Shown here: piece after piece, positions 44,158 to 53,715 of the stretch | Layout of the letters: each line of letters begins with the position of its first letter | How positions within the stretch are numbered: position 1 is the first letter of the stretch | Source: Hahella ganghwensis DSM 17046 | GTDB taxonomy: Bacteria > Pseudomonadota > Gammaproteobacteria > Pseudomonadales > Oleiphilaceae | Assembly (NCBI RefSeq): GCF_000376785.1 | Contig: NZ_AQXX01000128.1 | Span: forward strand, 1-64,000 | Direction: 5' to 3' | DNA length: 64,000 nucleotides | The notes under the pieces: generated by a model | Databases searched by the model: none | Told to the model about the DNA's origin: nothing | The model's input: only the letters and a program-made list of their open reading frames with translations | Translations under genes and position numbers: made by a program

Positions 44158-44242
44158 TTGTTTACAATTTTCAAAATGGTTTTTAGATTCGCTTAAATTT
44201 TAAGCCGCATTTGAGAGGAATTGTAAACACTTTTGTTTACGA
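44158..44242 (-). promoter_or_regulatory. Operator-like repeats upstream of the prp regulator
   Basis: TTGTTTACAA at 44158-44167, and an inverted pair TTGTAAACA (44221-44229) with TGTTTACGA (44234-44242), surround the regulator's likely promoter. They fit the loose GntR operator form GT-N2-AC. A further copy, TTGTTTACAA, lies at 44370-44379 over the murB stop, and a separate dyad TGTAGAC/GTCTACA lies at 44297-44320. Binding by the adjacent regulator is inference. Confidence 0.6.
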
Positions 44243-44373
44243 TTTTAAATAGAATTTTCGAATAAGAGACGATTTCTTAGGAATTTTGACCATAAGTGTA
44301 GACAATTAGACGAGTCTACAGTGCTCTGAAAGACAGGGAGAAGGATGGCGTAAATATAACGTGAGGAAATTGT

Positions 44374-45405
44374 TTACAAAATAATAGGTTCTATTTCGAG
44401 GCAGACGTCAAACTTGTCCAATACACTCTGCTGAATTCTGGAGGCTAATGCTTTAACCTCTTCTGCTGTACGCTGACCCGGGTTTACGATAACAAGCGCC
44501 TGTTTCTCATATACACCAACGCCGTTTTTTAAAAAGCCCTTCCAGCCACACTGCTGAATGAGCCAGCCAGCAGCCAGCTTCCAATGATTAACGCCATTAG
44601 GAAATGCCACCAGATCCGGATATCTGGACAAGATTTTCTGATATAACGCTTCATCAACTGTGGGGTTCTTGAAAAAGCTGCCGCTATTGGGGATGTGGTC
44701 TGGATCCGGGAGCTTATTGCGCCGAATAGATTCTACAAGCTTTCCAACAGCCTGGTAACTCGATGGCTCACCAGCTTCCATCCAAACCCTGTTCAATTCA
44801 GCATATTCCAGACGTAGAGGCGCCTTTGATGATAACCGAAAAACCACTTCAGTAATTATCCAGTTTCCGGGATGCCTTTTAAATACACTGTCACGATAAC
44901 TGAATTCGCAGTCATCTGCTGAAAACTTTAGAGTCTCGCCAGTGCTCACTTCCAGCGCCACCACCTCAGCGATTGAGTCCTTTACCTCAACACCATAGGC
45001 ACCAATATTTTGTATGGGCGCAGCGCCGACCGTACCTGGTATCAAACTCAGGTTCTCGAGCCCCCCCAACCTCTTCTCAAGAGTCCACTCTACAAACCGG
45101 TGCCAGTTTTCACCCGCCTGAACCCTGACAAAAGAACATCCCGCGGCGCACTCTCCTGAATAGCAGCCGTCTTCGAGCATCTCTATCCCCTGGTTCGCCA
45201 TCCTGATAACGATACCATGTACGACTTCCTTGAACAGGACATTACTCCCGCCTCCCAAAACAGTCAGTGGCAGCCCATTCTGCCGAGCATCCTGCAGGAC
45301 CTCCTGCAACTGGTGGACATCCTTGATGGAGACAAATTTTTCTGCCTGCGAGCGACACCCCATTGTATGGAGAGAAGTTAAATCCTGGCCGACGACATAT
45401 TCCAT
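44374..45405 (-). CDS. murB: MurB, UDP-N-acetylenolpyruvoylglucosamine reductase
   Basis: 343 aa. FAD-binding LTVLGGGSNVLF and LIPGTVGAAPIQNIGAYGVE, and the type-I MurB segment FSYRDSVFK with the active-site residues, are present. The C-terminus ends CLEIEPIIL with the catalytic glutamate. It reduces UDP-GlcNAc-enolpyruvate to UDP-MurNAc in peptidoglycan synthesis. It is the last gene of the minus-strand envelope block, 31 bp after the phosphatase gene. Confidence 0.96.
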   Translation of the reverse strand: MEYVVGQDLTSLHTMGCRSQAEKFVSIKDVHQLQEVLQDARQNGLPLTVLGGGSNVLFKEVVHGIVIRMANQGIEMLEDGCYSGECAAGCSFVRVQAGENWHRFVEWTLEKRLGGLENLSLIPGTVGAAPIQNIGAYGVEVKDSIAEVVALEVSTGETLKFSADDCEFSYRDSVFKRHPGNWIITEVVFRLSSKAPLRLEYAELNRVWMEAGEPSSYQAVGKLVESIRRNKLPDPDHIPNSGSFFKNPTVDEALYQKILSRYPDLVAFPNGVNHWKLAAGWLIQQCGWKGFLKNGVGVYEKQALVIVNPGQRTAEEVKALASRIQQSVLDKFDVCLEIEPIIL

Positions 45406-45436
45406 AAGTAGGGGTACTTTAAATTGGAACCAAAAA

Positions 45437-45910
45437 TTATCTGACGAGATTATGCTTTATTGACTGCAGCAGACCTTTACCGGCGTCCTCGATCAAATCC
45501 AACACCAGCTCGAATCCGTTCTGCCCGCCATAGTAGGGATCAGGAACTTCCTGAAACTCAGAGCTGTTTCCATAGGAAAGAAACAACTTTACCTTGTGCC
45601 GCTCATGCTCCGGGCAAATCTTGTGTAGTTCAGCAATATTATCCTGATCCATCGCCAGTATCAGATCGAACTTGTCGAAATCCTCAACCTTGACTTGCCG
45701 GGCTCTCTGCTTATCCAGCTTGTATCCTCGACTGGAGGCAGCTGCCTGTGCCCGGGAATCCGGCTGTTTGCCTGCATGCCATGGACCGGTTCCAGCAGAA
45801 TCCACCTCCACCCGGCGCCTCAACCCTTCTTCCTCCAACAAAACCTCAAACACACCCTGGGCAGTTGGAGATCGACAGATATTACCCATACAGACAAACA
45901 ATACTTTCAC
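45437..45910 (-). CDS. Low-molecular-weight protein tyrosine phosphatase
   Basis: 157 aa from a GTG start with GGGGGA 8 bp upstream. An ATG at 45934 would add eight residues outside the family. The P-loop VCMGNICRS (C7-x5-R13) is at the N-terminus and DPYYGG supplies the general-acid aspartate. The family includes Wzb/Etp partners of tyrosine kinases. It lies in the kdsB-murB block and not in the EPS locus. It could still dephosphorylate the kinase at 30220, since no other phosphatase is visible, but that link is inference. Confidence 0.9.
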   Translation of the reverse strand: MKVLFVCMGNICRSPTAQGVFEVLLEEEGLRRRVEVDSAGTGPWHAGKQPDSRAQAAASSRGYKLDKQRARQVKVEDFDKFDLILAMDQDNIAELHKICPEHERHKVKLFLSYGNSSEFQEVPDPYYGGQNGFELVLDLIEDAGKGLLQSIKHNLVR

Positions 45911-45940
45911 AATATTTTCCCCCGAAGGCTTCAAAAATAT

Positions 45941-46714
45941 TTATCCGTTATTATCCTTCATCAATAAACTGCGCACCCGTTGCAAATCCTCTGGAGTATC
46001 CACTCCAGCGGGTGGTGATTGCGTAACAACACCGACGTGAATTGACACTCCATGCCAAAGCGCCCGTAATTGCTCCAACGCTTCAATAACCTCAATCGGA
46101 GAAGTCCCCCAATTGACATATGACCTTAGAAACCCTACGCGGTAGGCATAGATTCCGATATGCCGATAAAAATCGACGCTCTGATCCAATCCGGAAGAAT
46201 TCTCGGCAAAAAAATCTCTAGCCCAGGGGATAGGTGCTCTCGAAAAATACATCGCCATGCCGGCTTCATCTTTTACCACTTTGACAACATTGGGATTAAA
46301 CAATGTCTCCCTATCATGGATTTTCTCGCACAAGGTTGCGATACCTGCATCCGAGTGGCTGGCCAGGTTTTCCGCAACAAGATTGATTAGATCCGCTGGC
46401 AATAGCGGCTCGTCTCCCTGGACATTTACAATTATATGATCATCATCCAACTCCAGAAGCGCAGCACACTCTGCCAGTCTGTCAGTTCCTGACGGGTGAT
46501 TGGCGGAAGTCATCAAACAGCCTCCACCAAATGCGGTAACCGCAGCTTCTATTCGATGATCATCAGTTGCCACGTATATCGATGATGCCCGACTTTCTTC
46601 AGCACGATGATATACGTGCTGCACCATTGGCTTTCCGGCAATATCCTGAAGAGGTTTACCGGGAAGCCTGGTTGAGGCATACCGCGAAGGAATAATGACC
46701 GTAAATTCAACCAT
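45941..46714 (-). CDS. kdsB: KdsB, CMP-KDO synthetase
   Basis: 257 aa. The nucleotidyltransferase loop is [20 protein letters not shown], with [10 protein letters not shown] and [14 protein letters not shown] as family landmarks. It activates KDO with CTP for lipopolysaccharide core synthesis. Its start overlaps the stop of the Trm112-like gene by one base, so the two are translationally coupled. It sits in the conserved lpxK-ycaR-kdsB arrangement of gammaproteobacteria. Confidence 0.96.
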   Translation of the reverse strand: MVEFTVIIPSRYASTRLPGKPLQDIAGKPMVQHVYHRAEESRASSIYVATDDHRIEAAVTAFGGGCLMTSANHPSGTDRLAECAALLELDDDHIIVNVQGDEPLLPADLINLVAENLASHSDAGIATLCEKIHDRETLFNPNVVKVVKDEAGMAMYFSRAPIPWARDFFAENSSGLDQSVDFYRHIGIYAYRVGFLRSYVNWGTSPIEVIEALEQLRALWHGVSIHVGVVTQSPPAGVDTPEDLQRVRSLLMKDNNG

Positions 46715-46899
46715 TACGATAATCGCTCATCTGTCGTCAGTGTTCTGGCTTCTTTTTCAAGCATCACAGGAATACCATCCTTAATCGGAAAAGCTACGCC
46801 ATCATTTTTGCAAATCAATTCCTGCTTTTCCCGATCATACTTAACATCGCCCTTACAGATTGGACATGCCAGAATCGACAATAGTTTCTTATCCATCAA
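46714..46899 (-). CDS. Trm112/YcaR-like small protein (UPF0434)
   Basis: 61 aa with [22 protein letters not shown], a CxxC zinc-knuckle-like motif and a later cysteine, followed by [14 protein letters not shown]. This is the conserved YcaR/Trm112-like family that sits between lpxK and kdsB in many gammaproteobacteria. Its role in bacteria is unclear. The stop overlaps the kdsB start by one base. A 115-bp gap with no visible feature separates it from lpxK. Confidence 0.92.
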   Translation of the reverse strand: MMDKKLLSILACPICKGDVKYDREKQELICKNDGVAFPIKDGIPVMLEKEARTLTTDERLS

Positions 46900-47014
46900 C
46901 TCGCCTATACGACTTAATTAATATGTTTCGGCAGCACAGGGAGTTCCAACATCGGAAAAATAGCTCACTATCTGCCTTTATCAATACTCTATCAGCCCGG
47001 CCACGATGAACCGG

Positions 47015-48031
47015 CTATCTACCCGCCCTTTCCGGCAAGGATCGTTTGTTCTGAATGCAAGCTTCCAGATTCTCAAAGAATGACTGATCGACGACACCCT
47101 CAACTTCCAGATACCATAAATCACTTAATTCAAAGACCCGGCATTTCACTGCGTCCTTTTCAGTCATAATGACTGGAAGTCCATCATTGAAATCAATATC
47201 CTGCCGTGTATATCTATGGTGGTCCGGAAAGGCATGACGAATCACTTCTATTCCGAGGGCCTCCAGAGTCAAAAAGAATCTTTCCGGATTACCGATTCCG
47301 GCGACCCCATGAACTCTTTTACCAGCAAAGTCATTAGTCAATCTACTGTCATGACCACTTACTGCAACAAGGCGACTCGGCGCCAGTTGCATTTGATAAT
47401 TCGCCGGAATACTCCCTTCGCCGTTAGCAATAACGAAATCGACGGACTTCAGGCGAGATGCAGGTTCCCGCAATGGACCTGCCGGCAAACACCACCCATT
47501 GCCAAGACCTCGTCTTGCGTCCACGACCACGATCTCAACATCTCTTTGCAGGTTTAGATGCTGAAGCCCATCATCACTGATAACCAGATCACATTCAGAG
47601 CTTTCCATTACAAATCTGAGTGCGGCCACCCGATCAGGATCGATCACAACCGGAGCGCCGGTTCGCTGTGAAATTAGAAGCGGCTCGTCCCCGCAAGTAC
47701 CAGGGTCATCAGTAGGCAGGACCTTGTGCGGGTATACATCTGGCTTACCACCATACCCTCGACTAATCACACCCACTCTATAACCTCGGCCATGAAAATA
47801 CCGGATGAGAGCCAACGTCAGCGGGGTTTTTCCTGTTCCACCTACACTAATATTTCCAACAACAATCACTGGAACAGAACATTGACTCTGTCTTCGAACA
47901 AAAAAAAGAAAATAGCACTTTCGACAATACACTACCAAGACATATATGAAGGTTAATGGCAGGAAAAAAGGCAGGCAAATCAGTCGCCACAGACTTCTTT
48001 CATACCATAACCGTTCAATAAACTGGTTCAT
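47015..48031 (-). CDS. lpxK: LpxK, tetraacyldisaccharide 4'-kinase
   Basis: 338 aa. An N-terminal membrane segment (LICLPFFLPLTFIYVLVVY) precedes the P-loop VGNISVGGTGKTPL, and VISDDGLQHLNLQRD is a family hallmark. It phosphorylates the lipid A disaccharide precursor at the inner membrane. It overlaps msbA by 4 bp, the usual lipid-A transport and synthesis pairing. Confidence 0.95.
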   Translation of the reverse strand: MNQFIERLWYERSLWRLICLPFFLPLTFIYVLVVYCRKCYFLFFVRRQSQCSVPVIVVGNISVGGTGKTPLTLALIRYFHGRGYRVGVISRGYGGKPDVYPHKVLPTDDPGTCGDEPLLISQRTGAPVVIDPDRVAALRFVMESSECDLVISDDGLQHLNLQRDVEIVVVDARRGLGNGWCLPAGPLREPASRLKSVDFVIANGEGSIPANYQMQLAPSRLVAVSGHDSRLTNDFAGKRVHGVAGIGNPERFFLTLEALGIEVIRHAFPDHHRYTRQDIDFNDGLPVIMTEKDAVKCRVFELSDLWYLEVEGVVDQSFFENLEACIQNKRSLPERAGR

Positions 48032-49785
48032 GCCTCATTTTCACTAAATTGAAGCTGGTGCAATGCAGCATAAGCCCCTTGTTTTGACAGCAACTCATCA
48101 TGAGTCCCCGTCTCCACAATTCTTCCCTGCTCCATGACAACAATCAGATCGGCATTCTCAATAGTAGACAGGCGATGAGCGATCACCAGTGTCGTCCTGT
48201 CTTTCATGACATTTTCCAGAGCTGCCTGAATATGTCGCTCAGAGTGTGTATCCAGAGCCGACGTTGCCTCATCGAGAATCAGTATTGGCGCATCCTTTAG
48301 CAGAGCCCGGGCAATCGCCAAACGCTGCCTTTGTCCGCCAGAGAGGTTCACGCCATTATCGCCTAGTTTGGTCTCATAACCTTTATCCAGGTCTTTGATA
48401 AACTCAACGGCATGAGCAGCTTCGGCTGCTTTCTCAATATCCTCCAGGGGCGCACCTTTGAGAGTTCCATAGGCAATGTTATTGGCAACACTATCATTGA
48501 AGAGCGTTACCTGTTGGGTAACCAATGATATCTGCTCTCTCAGGCTAGCGAGCTTAAGGTCCTTCAGTGGTATGTCATCCAGAGTAATTGAACCTGAATC
48601 ATAGTCATAAAACCTTGGAATAAGACTTGCCAAAGTTGACTTACCACTACCTGAACGCCCTACCAGAGCGACAGTTTTGCCTGCTGGTATATGGAGGTTA
48701 ATATCTTCCAGAACCTTCTTGTCACTTCCAGAATAAGCGAAGGACAGATGATTGATTCTTAAATCACCCTTGCATCGATCAGTTTCGACCGTCCCCTCAT
48801 CGGCTTCAACCTCGTGGTCAATTTGTGAGAAGACATCCTGGGAAGCCGCAATTCCCCGTTGGATCACCGCATTCACCTCTGTCAACTGACGAACAGGCTT
48901 GGCACAAGTCGTTGCCGCAGTAATAAATGCAATAAACTCCCCCGAAGTCATGTTCTGCAAGACCTGAGGAGAAAGAGCTAGCCACACCAAAACCGCAATG
49001 GATACAGATATCAGCACCTGAATAACCGGTGTTGATATCGCTTGAATAAACGACAGCTTTAATGTTTGTGAAATATTATGCTCACTGGCGTCACTAAAAC
49101 GGGTCTCTTCATGAGACTCGCCTCCAAAAGTCCGCATTACGCGATAGCCATTGAAGGATTCTGACGCAACGTGAGTCACCTCCCCCATGGAGGTCTGAAT
49201 ATTACTACTGACCTTTCTGAAGCTTTTTGTTATCACGCTTACCAACACCCCAATAATTGGCCCCACTATGAGGAATACCAGTGTCAGACGCCAATTCGAA
49301 TAGAGCATGAACCCCAAGAGCCCCATCACTGTAAACCCTTCTCGAAGGATGACAGTGATGGCATTGGTAGCAGCGCCGGTAACTTGCGCAACGTTATAGG
49401 TAATTTTGGACACCAAATGCCCGGTGGAGTTTGCATCAAAAAAACTGCAGGGAAGCCTGATTATCTGGGAAAATAACTCTGTCCGCATTCGATGTATTAT
49501 GGCTCTTGCAACAAAAGCCATAAAATAGGTACTAAAAAATGAACCGACGCCCCTTACTGTAAAAACGACAATAATCAGCATTGGTACAAAAAGACGATTT
49601 TCAGCACTGGGGTTTTCAATTGCCTCAACCACAAATTCCATCGCTGGCGCCATGGCTGCACTGGCAAGGGCATAGGTCAAGTTTCCGACAATCGCAATCA
49701 GAAACGCCCACCAAGCCGACTTGAGGTATCCAAGCAATCTCTTGTACACCTGCCAACCGGCATATTGGTCATTCGCTTTACTCAC
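48028..49785 (-). CDS. msbA: MsbA, lipid A flippase ABC exporter
   Basis: 585 aa. Six membrane helices lie in the first about 320 residues. The nucleotide-binding domain has VALVGRSGSGKSTLAS (Walker A), LSGGQRQRLAIARAL (signature), PILILDEATSALD (Walker B) and the switch histidine in IAHRLSTI. It flips lipid A-core to the outer leaflet of the inner membrane. It is 56 bp from exbD and overlaps lpxK, as in related genomes. Confidence 0.96.
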   Translation of the reverse strand: MSKANDQYAGWQVYKRLLGYLKSAWWAFLIAIVGNLTYALASAAMAPAMEFVVEAIENPSAENRLFVPMLIIVVFTVRGVGSFFSTYFMAFVARAIIHRMRTELFSQIIRLPCSFFDANSTGHLVSKITYNVAQVTGAATNAITVILREGFTVMGLLGFMLYSNWRLTLVFLIVGPIIGVLVSVITKSFRKVSSNIQTSMGEVTHVASESFNGYRVMRTFGGESHEETRFSDASEHNISQTLKLSFIQAISTPVIQVLISVSIAVLVWLALSPQVLQNMTSGEFIAFITAATTCAKPVRQLTEVNAVIQRGIAASQDVFSQIDHEVEADEGTVETDRCKGDLRINHLSFAYSGSDKKVLEDINLHIPAGKTVALVGRSGSGKSTLASLIPRFYDYDSGSITLDDIPLKDLKLASLREQISLVTQQVTLFNDSVANNIAYGTLKGAPLEDIEKAAEAAHAVEFIKDLDKGYETKLGDNGVNLSGGQRQRLAIARALLKDAPILILDEATSALDTHSERHIQAALENVMKDRTTLVIAHRLSTIENADLIVVMEQGRIVETGTHDELLSKQGAYAALHQLQFSENEA

Positions 49786-49841
49786 GGCAACGCATCTCTC
49801 TAGTCTGGTGAAAGGCTCTGACTGACAGGAGAAAAGGCAGC

Positions 49842-50267
49842 TTAGTTGCTGCCTTCCTCCGAACGTTCCGTTGTAATGCTAAGCTTCTTGTATCCCAATT
49901 GACCGGCAATATCCATTGCCCGCACGACAAACTCATGAGGCGTCTTTGCATCCGCGGTCACGATAAAGGGAAGCTCATTATTGCCTTTAGAAAGTTTTTC
50001 AACTGCCCGTTTCAAGGTACTGACCTGACTGTTGATCAACACTCTGTCGTTAACCGTATACTGGCCATCTTTATTGATGACCACTTCAATCATTTCCACC
50101 TCGGCCTCAGAAGGTGTACCTGAAGCCTTTGGCAATTCCACCTGCAAGTGGGCTTCCTTGGTAAAGGTGGTGGACACCATGAAGAAGATCAACAACAGAA
50201 AGACCACATCAATCAAAGGCGTCAGGTTAACTGACAACTCTTCTTTGTTCTGACGTCGGAACTTCAC
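49842..50267 (-). CDS. exbD: ExbD/TolR-family biopolymer transport protein
   Basis: 141 aa. One N-terminal membrane helix (LIDVVFLLLIFFMVSTTF) carries the proton-path aspartate in LIDVV. A periplasmic domain follows, ending in YKKLSITTE. It pairs with ExbB, whose gene overlaps it by 4 bp. Together they convert the proton gradient into force on a TonB- or TolA-like partner. No tonB is adjacent. In relatives this exbB-exbD pair sits next to comEC and msbA. Confidence 0.9.
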   Translation of the reverse strand: MKFRRQNKEELSVNLTPLIDVVFLLLIFFMVSTTFTKEAHLQVELPKASGTPSEAEVEMIEVVINKDGQYTVNDRVLINSQVSTLKRAVEKLSKGNNELPFIVTADAKTPHEFVVRAMDIAGQLGYKKLSITTERSEEGSN

Positions 50268-50899
50268 TTGGCTTTGGCCCCTTCGATATCTACATCACGG
50301 TCACCGTGGACAACTTCAACAAGTTTCAGTGCCTGCTGTTCCATTTCCACAACAATCTCATCCACTTTACGCTGAAAGAAGCGGTGACATACCAAAGCGG
50401 GAATGGCAATCGTCAAACCTGCCGCTGTAGTGATCAGGGCCTTGGAAATCCCCCCGGCAAGCGCCTGGGAATTACCGGTACCGGCAACCTGAATTTCAGC
50501 AAACACATCGATCATCCCGATAACAGTACCCAGCAGACCCAATAAAGGTGTCACCGCCGCAACAGTCCCCAGAGCCGTCAGGAAACGCTCAAGTTCATGC
50601 ACGACATGACTTGCTTCCTCTTCGATGCTCTCCTTCATAATCTCACGGCCGTGCTTGGCGTTTAACAATCCGGCTGCAAGCACACGCCCCAATGGCGATT
50701 CCTGTTGCAGCTCCTTGAGCCGCTTCCCATTAAGTTCCTTTTTCTTTAAGCGGGCCATCAAGTCATTCACGATTGACTGCGGCGCAATCTTGCCCGGTCT
50801 CAGTGTCCAGAATCTTTCTATAATGATCGCCAGAGCCAGGATAGAACACAGCAAAATGGGGATCATGATCAGACCGCCCGCTTTTAACAATTCGTACAC
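50264..50899 (-). CDS. exbB: ExbB/TolQ/MotA-family proton channel protein
   Basis: 211 aa with three membrane helices. They are LIMIPILLCSILALAIIIERF at the N-terminus, LTALGTVAAVTPLLGLLGTVIGMIDVF, and ALITTAAGLTIAIPALVCHRFF, the classic ExbB/TolQ pattern. It forms the pentameric channel that works with ExbD. It overlaps exbD by 4 bp and starts 85 bp after the comEC stop. Confidence 0.9.
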   Translation of the reverse strand: MYELLKAGGLIMIPILLCSILALAIIIERFWTLRPGKIAPQSIVNDLMARLKKKELNGKRLKELQQESPLGRVLAAGLLNAKHGREIMKESIEEEASHVVHELERFLTALGTVAAVTPLLGLLGTVIGMIDVFAEIQVAGTGNSQALAGGISKALITTAAGLTIAIPALVCHRFFQRKVDEIVVEMEQQALKLVEVVHGDRDVDIEGAKAK

Positions 50900-50984
50900 T
50901 CAATTGCCTCCTACAAAAAATCGCCATACTTTAGCATAGGCTGACAGAATCAGTCACTTCACAAACACTGTGAAAAGGTCCACA

Positions 50985-53426
50985 TTATTGATTGGTAACA
51001 AAGGAATACTGTTCAAAATCCGGCCAGGCGGTTTCGACATCCCACCAGGCACTCCCGGAATCACCTTCCGAGACCTTGAGCCGGATCGCACCATTTTCAG
51101 CCGTGTTCAACAAAGGAACCTCTCGATTACGAAACCAATTTCGAAATAATTTATTCGGATGACCAAAAGCATTCAGGTGGCCAGTCGTGGCGATTGCAAG
51201 CTGGGGATTCACCGCACTCAGAAACTCCGGGACAAATGCATTGCCACTTCCATGATGAGGTAATATCAGTACATCCGCCTTAAGTAGCCAGCCTTTTTGC
51301 TTCACCAATTCGATCTGAGCCTTCCCCTCTATATCTCCAGGCAACAACATGGAAAAGGCGCCGTAATAAAATTTGACGACACAGGACCGGTCGTTTGAGC
51401 TTTGCTTTTCTTCTGAACCGGCCCCTTCACCTGCTTTTCCGCTAAGCACAGAAGGCCATAGCACTTCGACAGACAGTTCTGAATAATTTGTGGTACCCGG
51501 AAGACAAAGTCGACTATCGGTCACCCTTTCCGGCTCTCCACTTCTGACCAAATCAATATCGAACTGCTGCCTCAAGGCTGCCACCCCACCAGAATGATCC
51601 AGATCTCCGTGACTGACAATGATTTCACTAAGACGCTCCACCCCTGCCTCTATAAGTGCCGGCGTCAGAACATATTTCCCAGCATCCCATTTCGCGTACT
51701 TCGGGCCTGTATCGTAAATCACGACTTGCCCATCGTGTCGCGACATGACCGACAATCCTTGCCCGACATCAAATACATCAATTACCAGCCCCCCTACTTC
51801 TGGCTTGCCGCCCTGGCTACCCGCCATCACAAAAAGTGGAACCCCCCAAGCCACCATCGGTATTCTGAAATGGAGCAGACAGATCCCACCAACCACAAGC
51901 AATGCCACAACCAACCACAAGCCACCGGAAAACTCAAAGACCGGAAACCCTGAACACTTCTCTGCCACCCACCAAAAACAGTCAAGAAGTGCGGATGTCG
52001 CCTGTAGCAACTGATGACTTATTACAGGCGACAAGAGCACGGGAGATAAAAAACCGGCAACAACTGCAAGTACAGCCAAAGGCAACACCAACAGGCAAAT
52101 GAGCGGAACGGCAACAAGATTGGCCGGTACGGAACCAGAAGAGACCCCACCAAAAGAAAAGGCCAGCAGTCCTGCCATGCCAAGAAAGAACCCTACCTGA
52201 CTCCTCCAAAGTACAATAATTTTGGAATTCTCTCTGCCAAGCCGTCGTCCGAACAGAACCAACAGCACAGCAACGCCCCCAAAAGACAACCAGAATCCGG
52301 AACTAAACACAGCAAATGGGCTGATAATACTGCAAACACAGATGGTCAAGAGCAGCCATGAGGACATGAGGCCAGATTTGCGCCAATAGAGAAGAAGCAA
52401 ACCAATAATGGTTGCAGAAGCCGCCCTAACAACAGGAACCCCAACATTGATGACGGCCACAAAAGACAATACACATGTCAGCGCCAAGATCGACCCAAAC
52501 ACTAACTGCAATTTCCTTGGAAGCTTGCGCCCCAGTACTTTTGCTAACAAAAAGCCAAAGGAGGCAATCATCCCGATATGTAGCCCAGAGATCACCAGTA
52601 AATGGGTTAGACCTGACTGATTCAACAGCTCCCATTGCCTGTCGCTCAACAAACTGCGATCACCCAGAATCAGGGCAGTAAGACTTGCTGCGTGAGAGCT
52701 TTGTTGCAAAATCGATGATATACGGTGGCGAAGCTTTGTTTTATCAAAGACCTCATCACTGACCAACATCGCTTCCTGATGCAGTATCTTTCGAATACTG
52801 CCCTTGGCGATCGACGGTAACGCCCACACTTTTTGCCAAGCGAAAGGCTGACTGAAATTTAACAAGGGCCGATTTGCTTTTAGGCGAATACTCAGTTGAT
52901 AGGTAACGCCCGTTTGTAATCCATAGTCACAGTAGTAGCAGGATAGCAATAACGGGTAATCAGCATTGGATGCTTTCCAGTTAAATCCTCTTATATCAGC
53001 ATTAATCTGATCCGCACAGAACTGGTATCGTTGAACTGATGGAGCCCGGACATGACCGGGGCCAGACACTCCTGAGGAATTAACGCCAACATTGCCTCCC
53101 GGACAAACCCTGCCCTTAACAATGACAACCGCCCCATCAAGCTGTACTGGAATTGCGTGGGCTTTCTGATAGGAATAACCGGCGGCCAAGGCGCCACTGA
53201 CCAGAACCAGAGAGCTGACAACCAAGAAATGCCGATAATACTGTTTTCCAGAGGAAAATATTTTTCGACGAAGAAGCACTATCAGTACGGTAAAGACGAT
53301 TCCCAGGGACAGCGCAGGATAAAACCCATCATATTGTTTCAGCAAGCGCTCGGCAGCATGCCACCAGGGGACTACAGCCAGTATCAGGTACCAGCCGGAA
53401 AGAATCGCAATCATCCATGATCGCAT
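50985..53426 (-). CDS. comEC: ComEC/Rec2 family DNA-uptake channel
   Basis: 813 aa. An N-terminal soluble DUF4131 region is followed by a competence membrane domain of about ten helices (core GLTHLLVISGLHIGMIASFG). The C-terminal metallo-beta-lactamase-like domain has IIVSHGDLDHSGG and LILPHHGSGNAF metal sites. It is the inner-membrane channel that takes up single-stranded DNA in natural transformation. Complete motifs suggest function, but other competence genes are not in the window. It diverges from the DUF2062 gene across a 289-bp gap that holds no other gene I can support. Confidence 0.93.
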   Translation of the reverse strand: MRSWMIAILSGWYLILAVVPWWHAAERLLKQYDGFYPALSLGIVFTVLIVLLRRKIFSSGKQYYRHFLVVSSLVLVSGALAAGYSYQKAHAIPVQLDGAVVIVKGRVCPGGNVGVNSSGVSGPGHVRAPSVQRYQFCADQINADIRGFNWKASNADYPLLLSCYYCDYGLQTGVTYQLSIRLKANRPLLNFSQPFAWQKVWALPSIAKGSIRKILHQEAMLVSDEVFDKTKLRHRISSILQQSSHAASLTALILGDRSLLSDRQWELLNQSGLTHLLVISGLHIGMIASFGFLLAKVLGRKLPRKLQLVFGSILALTCVLSFVAVINVGVPVVRAASATIIGLLLLYWRKSGLMSSWLLLTICVCSIISPFAVFSSGFWLSFGGVAVLLVLFGRRLGRENSKIIVLWRSQVGFFLGMAGLLAFSFGGVSSGSVPANLVAVPLICLLVLPLAVLAVVAGFLSPVLLSPVISHQLLQATSALLDCFWWVAEKCSGFPVFEFSGGLWLVVALLVVGGICLLHFRIPMVAWGVPLFVMAGSQGGKPEVGGLVIDVFDVGQGLSVMSRHDGQVVIYDTGPKYAKWDAGKYVLTPALIEAGVERLSEIIVSHGDLDHSGGVAALRQQFDIDLVRSGEPERVTDSRLCLPGTTNYSELSVEVLWPSVLSGKAGEGAGSEEKQSSNDRSCVVKFYYGAFSMLLPGDIEGKAQIELVKQKGWLLKADVLILPHHGSGNAFVPEFLSAVNPQLAIATTGHLNAFGHPNKLFRNWFRNREVPLLNTAENGAIRLKVSEGDSGSAWWDVETAWPDFEQYSFVTNQ

Positions 53427-53715
53427 TATGGTTTCCTTATAGTTGACTACAATCTAATATATCCCGGCATCCAGTCCGGTTACACAGGCAGTTTTATCAA
53501 CCGGCACCTGAAACCAGCTATTTAACTGCATATTCGTGATTAAATACTGTATATTTCCCTGCCGCCTGTCGGCAGCGTCAGGTGTAAGATAAGTTACCTT
53601 TGCTAACAGTGATTTTCGGGCACCAGCCCTGATGACAGCAACCTGCAACACAAAGCAGGCATATATTACCATTTAAACAGGCTGACAGGGCCTTTTTAGA
53701 GACGTTGTAACATCA

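Noticed and set aside
53454-53672. 72-codon open frame on the minus strand in the comEC upstream gap
   Set aside because: No recognisable domain, no good ribosome site, and it fills a divergent promoter region. It looks like a chance frame.
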